Origin: Suilimivivens aceti
GTDB lineage: Bacteria; Bacillota; Clostridia; Lachnospirales; Lachnospiraceae
Length of the DNA stretch: 64,000 bases
Direction of reading: 5' to 3'
Assembly (NCBI RefSeq): GCF_025567405.1
Contig: NZ_JAOQKJ010000006.1
Location: 62,001 to 126,000, forward strand
Positions 61,398 to 64,000 of this stretch are shown here, in pieces; position 1 is the first letter of the stretch; the number at the start of each line of letters is the position of its first letter. A program made the translations under genes and the position numbers. The notes under the pieces are model-generated. The model made no database searches and was not told the origin of the DNA. It saw only the letters and a list, made by a program, of their open reading frames with translations.

Positions 61398-62477
61398 ATG
61401 TTTGATAAATTAGACGATCTGCTTGCCAGATATGAGGAGATCATGAATGAGCTGAATGAGCCTACGGTGACAAACAATCAGGATCGCTTCCGTAAGCTGA
61501 TGAAGGAACAGAGTGATCTGACACCGATCGTAGAGGCATATAAGGAATATAAGAAATGTAAGCAGGATGAGGAGGATTCCCTGGCATTACTTGATTCTGA
61601 GTCCGATGAGGATATGAAGGAGATGCTGAAGGAGGAGCTTTCAGCAGCCAAGAAAAGAATCGAGGAGCTGGAAAAGGAACTGAAGATCCTTCTGCTTCCC
61701 AAGGATCCCAATGATGATAAGAATGTTATCATGGAAATCCGTGCCGGCGCCGGCGGAGATGAAGCTGCCCTGTTTGCAGCGGAAATGTACCGGCTTTATG
61801 TCCATTATGCAGAGAGCCAGCGATGGAAGACAGAGCTTTTGAATGTAGATGAGATCGGAATCGGTGGCATGAAGGAAGTCAGCTTCACAATTACCGGACA
61901 GGGTGCATATTCCAAGCTGAAATATGAAAGCGGTGTACACCGTGTACAGCGTGTGCCTGAGACAGAATCCGGCGGACGTATCCATACCTCCACAGTCAGC
62001 GTGGCAGTTATGCCGGAGGTAGATGATGATATTGATATTGTTATTGATGATAAGGATATCAGGATCGACGTGATGAGAGCATCTGGAAACGGTGGGCAAT
62101 GTGTTAATACCACAGACTCTGCAGTGCGTCTGACCCATTATCCCACAGGTATTGTAGTTTACAGTCAGACCGAGAAATCCCAGCTGCAGAATAAGGCCAA
62201 GGCATTTGCTCTGTTGAAAGCTAAACTGTATGATCTGGAGCAGCAGCAGCGTCATGACGCAGAAGCAGAAATGAGAAGAAGCCAGATCGGTACCGGAGAC
62301 CGTTCTGAGAAGATCAGAACCTACAACTTCCCACAGGGAAGAGTAACCGATCACAGGATTGGCCTGACACTGTATAAACTTGACAAAATAATGAATGGAG
62401 ATATCGGAGAAATCATAGACGGGTGCATTTTGGCAGATCAGACAGCGAAACTTGCCCGGATGAATCAGGAAGGATAA
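61398..62477 (+). CDS. prfA: Peptide chain release factor 1
   Basis: RF1 reads UAA/UAG and frees the finished peptide; 359 residues. The catalytic G-G-Q lies at about 232-234 in G-N-G-G-Q-C-V-N-T-T, and the codon-recognition P-E-T (tripeptide P-x-T) in R-V-P-E-T-E-S-G-G-R-I-H-T (about 184-198) is right for RF1. It overlaps nothing and ends before a terminator. Confidence 0.97.
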   Translation: MFDKLDDLLARYEEIMNELNEPTVTNNQDRFRKLMKEQSDLTPIVEAYKEYKKCKQDEEDSLALLDSESDEDMKEMLKEELSAAKKRIEELEKELKILLLPKDPNDDKNVIMEIRAGAGGDEAALFAAEMYRLYVHYAESQRWKTELLNVDEIGIGGMKEVSFTITGQGAYSKLKYESGVHRVQRVPETESGGRIHTSTVSVAVMPEVDDDIDIVIDDKDIRIDVMRASGNGGQCVNTTDSAVRLTHYPTGIVVYSQTEKSQLQNKAKAFALLKAKLYDLEQQQRHDAEAEMRRSQIGTGDRSEKIRTYNFPQGRVTDHRIGLTLYKLDKIMNGDIGEIIDGCILADQTAKLARMNQEG

Positions 62478-62483
62478 GAAATG

Positions 62484-62516
62484 TTCCCCATCAGTGTTTG
62501 CTGATGGGGAATTTTA
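62484..62516 (+). terminator. Intrinsic terminator after prfA
   Basis: TTCCCCATCAG, loop TGTTTG, CTGATGGGGAA, then TTTTAT. Confidence 0.9.
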
Positions 62517-62536
62517 TCATAAAGAAAAGGGTGTTT

Positions 62537-62653
62537 ATGGAAATAAGACAGGGATATTCATATCATATCAAAGATGTTTTTTTGATAAAAAGCGGAATAT
62601 TTATTATTTTGATTTTTCCAAACTTATTTTATAATAGGCATATACGGGCATAG
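62537..62653 (+). pseudogene. 38-residue ORF, possible truncated start of a ToxN/AbiQ-like toxin
   Basis: ATG 62537 (after AAAAGGGTG) opens a 38-codon frame starting M-E-I-R-Q-G-Y-S-Y-H-I-K-D, which resembles the first residues of a group of Firmicute proteins I associate with type III toxin (ToxN/AbiQ-like) families. The rest (I-F-I-I-L-I-F-P-N-L-F) is hydrophobic and does not continue that pattern. It may be a remnant or a small unrelated ORF. No tandem antitoxin RNA repeats are seen upstream. Confidence 0.3.
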
Positions 62654-62672
62654 AAAAAGGAGGACACAGAAT

Positions 62673-63863
62673 ATGGCAAACAATTTTGAGTATTTTTCAC
62701 CCACACGTGTTGTTTTTGGAAAGGAAACAGAGAAGCAGACAGGAAAACTGATCCGGGAATACGGGGGATCCAGAGTCCTTGTTCTGTATGGAGGAAAGAG
62801 TGCGGTTCGCTCAGGTCTTCTTGACCTGGTAAAGGAATCCCTGAAGGAAGAGGAGCTTTATTTCCAGGAGCTTGGTGGAATTGTTCCAAATCCTCATCTG
62901 GACAAGGTATATGAGGGTATTGAGATCGGTAAAAATGAGGGTATTGATTTCCTGCTGGCCGTTGGCGGCGGAAGTGTTATTGATACAGCTAAGGCGATCG
63001 CTTATGGACTTGGCGAGCCGGAAAAGGATGTCTGGGAATTATATGAGCATACAAGAAAAGCCAGAAAGTGCCTGCCGGTTGCCAGTGTACTGACAATCGC
63101 CGCAGCAGGAAGTGAAACTTCAAGGAGCAGTGTGATCACCAATGAGAAGACACTGGAAAAGAGAGCTTATGATGATAACCTGGCAAGACCTAAGTTTGCG
63201 ATTATGAATCCGGAATTTACCAAAACCCTGCCGGATTACCAGACGGAATCCGGATGTACCGATATTATGATGCATACCATTGAACGTTATTTTACCAATG
63301 GCGGCAATATGGAGATCACAGATGCCCTGGCAGAAGGTCTTCTTCGTACCGTAATGGAAAATGCAAAAATTCTGCATACCGAGCCGGATAACTATGATGC
63401 CCGTGCGGAGATTATGTGGGCTGGAAGTCTGGCACATAATGACCTGACAGGCTGTGGCAATGACGGTGGTGACTTTATGTCCCATAAGTTGGAGCATGAA
63501 CTGGGTGGTATGTTTGATGTGACTCATGGCGCCGGACTGGCAGCCATCTGGCCAAGCTGGGCGAGATATGTTTATAAGTATTGCCTGCCCCGATTTGTGA
63601 AATATGCAAAGAATGTAATGGGCGTTACGTCAGGTGGCAGTGATGAAGAAACAGCGCTTCTTGGTATAAAGGCCATGGAGGAGTTTTATCACAGCATTGG
63701 CATGCCGGTTAATTTAAAAGAGCTGGGCATCCACCCGACAGAGGAACAGATCCGGGAAATGGCAGAGGGATGCCTGAAAGCAAGCGGAAGTTCTACTGGT
63801 TCTGCAAAGAAGCTGGATCTGCAGGATATGATCCGAATCTATCAGATGGCAAACGAAGCATAA
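62673..63863 (+). CDS. Iron-containing alcohol dehydrogenase (butanol dehydrogenase-like)
   Basis: A 396-residue group-III alcohol dehydrogenase. The start F-E-Y-F-S-P-T-R-V-V-F-G-K-E-T-E, the NAD(P) loop G-G-G-S-V-I-D-T-A-K-A-I (about 97) and metal-site residues in D-I-M-M-H-T-I-E-R-Y-F (about 195) and H-K-L-E-H-E-L-G-G-M-F-D-V-T-H-G (about 271) are typical of BdhA/YqhD-type enzymes that reduce aldehydes with NAD(P)H. It has an AAAGGAGG ribosome site. A TATAAT at 62630-62635 is a likely -10. Confidence 0.92.
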   Translation: MANNFEYFSPTRVVFGKETEKQTGKLIREYGGSRVLVLYGGKSAVRSGLLDLVKESLKEEELYFQELGGIVPNPHLDKVYEGIEIGKNEGIDFLLAVGGGSVIDTAKAIAYGLGEPEKDVWELYEHTRKARKCLPVASVLTIAAAGSETSRSSVITNEKTLEKRAYDDNLARPKFAIMNPEFTKTLPDYQTESGCTDIMMHTIERYFTNGGNMEITDALAEGLLRTVMENAKILHTEPDNYDARAEIMWAGSLAHNDLTGCGNDGGDFMSHKLEHELGGMFDVTHGAGLAAIWPSWARYVYKYCLPRFVKYAKNVMGVTSGGSDEETALLGIKAMEEFYHSIGMPVNLKELGIHPTEEQIREMAEGCLKASGSSTGSAKKLDLQDMIRIYQMANEA

Positions 63864-63887
63864 AACAGTAACAGAAAGCGTGAAAAA

Positions 63888-64000
63888 ATGGCATATTATG
63901 TGGCTGATGAAGCAGTAGTCAAGGGAAAGGTAATAGTCGGGGAGGAAGCAGGGATCTGGTATCATGCAACGATACGGGCAGATTCTGATCAGATTACGAT
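63888..64000 (+). CDS. Gamma-carbonic anhydrase-like protein (3' part outside window)
   Basis: 37 codons from ATG 63888 to the window end. The A-Y-Y-V-A-D-E-A-V-V-K-G-K-V opening and I-W-Y-H-A-T-I-R-A-D match the start of YrdA-type gamma-carbonic anhydrase/hexapeptide-repeat proteins. Activity cannot be judged from the fragment; the start lacks a strong ribosome site. Confidence 0.8.
   Translation, partial: MAYYVADEAVVKGKVIVGEEAGIWYHATIRADSDQIT

Overview
The window reads as a chromosomal segment of a spore-forming Firmicute, most likely a Lachnospiraceae species (Blautia/Dorea/Coprococcus-like; genus not assigned). The grounds are a spoIIAA-spoIIAB-sigF operon, a T-box leader, a perfect CIRCE site, strong AGGAGG-type ribosome binding sites, moderate GC, and the DUF5716/DUF5717 cluster typical of that family. 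Every gene I can support lies on the + strand. I saw no rRNA, tRNA or CRISPR array.

Layout. 1-4.5 kb: arginine biosynthesis (argJ 3' part, argB, argD) followed by an orphan solute-binding protein. 4.5-11.2 kb: a small DMT transporter, then comEA, an OmpR-type two-component pair, a GerMN lipoprotein and comEC. 11.2-22.2 kb: an insertion between comEC and holA, which are usually close together. It holds an array of 82-bp hairpin repeats fused to a PD-(D/E)XK-like gene, a dispersed 46-bp leader-like motif, small metabolic genes, a decayed IS200/IS605 element sitting inside a GNAT gene, a broken BAAT-type hydrolase, an assembly gap of 319 N, and membrane proteins including a DUF368 (PopT-type) protein. 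22.3-31 kb: holA, yqeY, a double-Nudix protein, a glycosyltransferase, a HAD phosphatase, a valine T-box with unusual extra hairpins, valS, folC and a 52-residue protein.

31-44 kb: a zinc-ribbon/TPR membrane protein, the sporulation sigma-F operon, sbcD-sbcC, an FAD oxidoreductase, a parvulin lipoprotein, CIRCE-controlled htpG, and a SpoIID-like peptidoglycan-binding protein. 44.4-51.3 kb: four genes of unknown function, comprising a giant DUF5717 protein, a degenerate Hsp70/actin-fold DUF5716 protein, a TPR protein and a membrane-spanning coiled-coil protein. 51.3-64 kb: a polar amino-acid ABC transporter, purC-purF-purB, rho, rpmE-DUF1385-prmC-prfA, an iron alcohol dehydrogenase, and the start of a gamma-carbonic anhydrase.

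The two best candidates for undescribed biology are the 82-bp hairpin array with its attached nuclease-like gene (11245-12984) and the DUF5717/DUF5716/TPR/coiled-coil cluster (44370-51306). The T-box leader of valS, which carries a 56-bp near-palindrome and a second terminator with a competing pairing arm, is a third.
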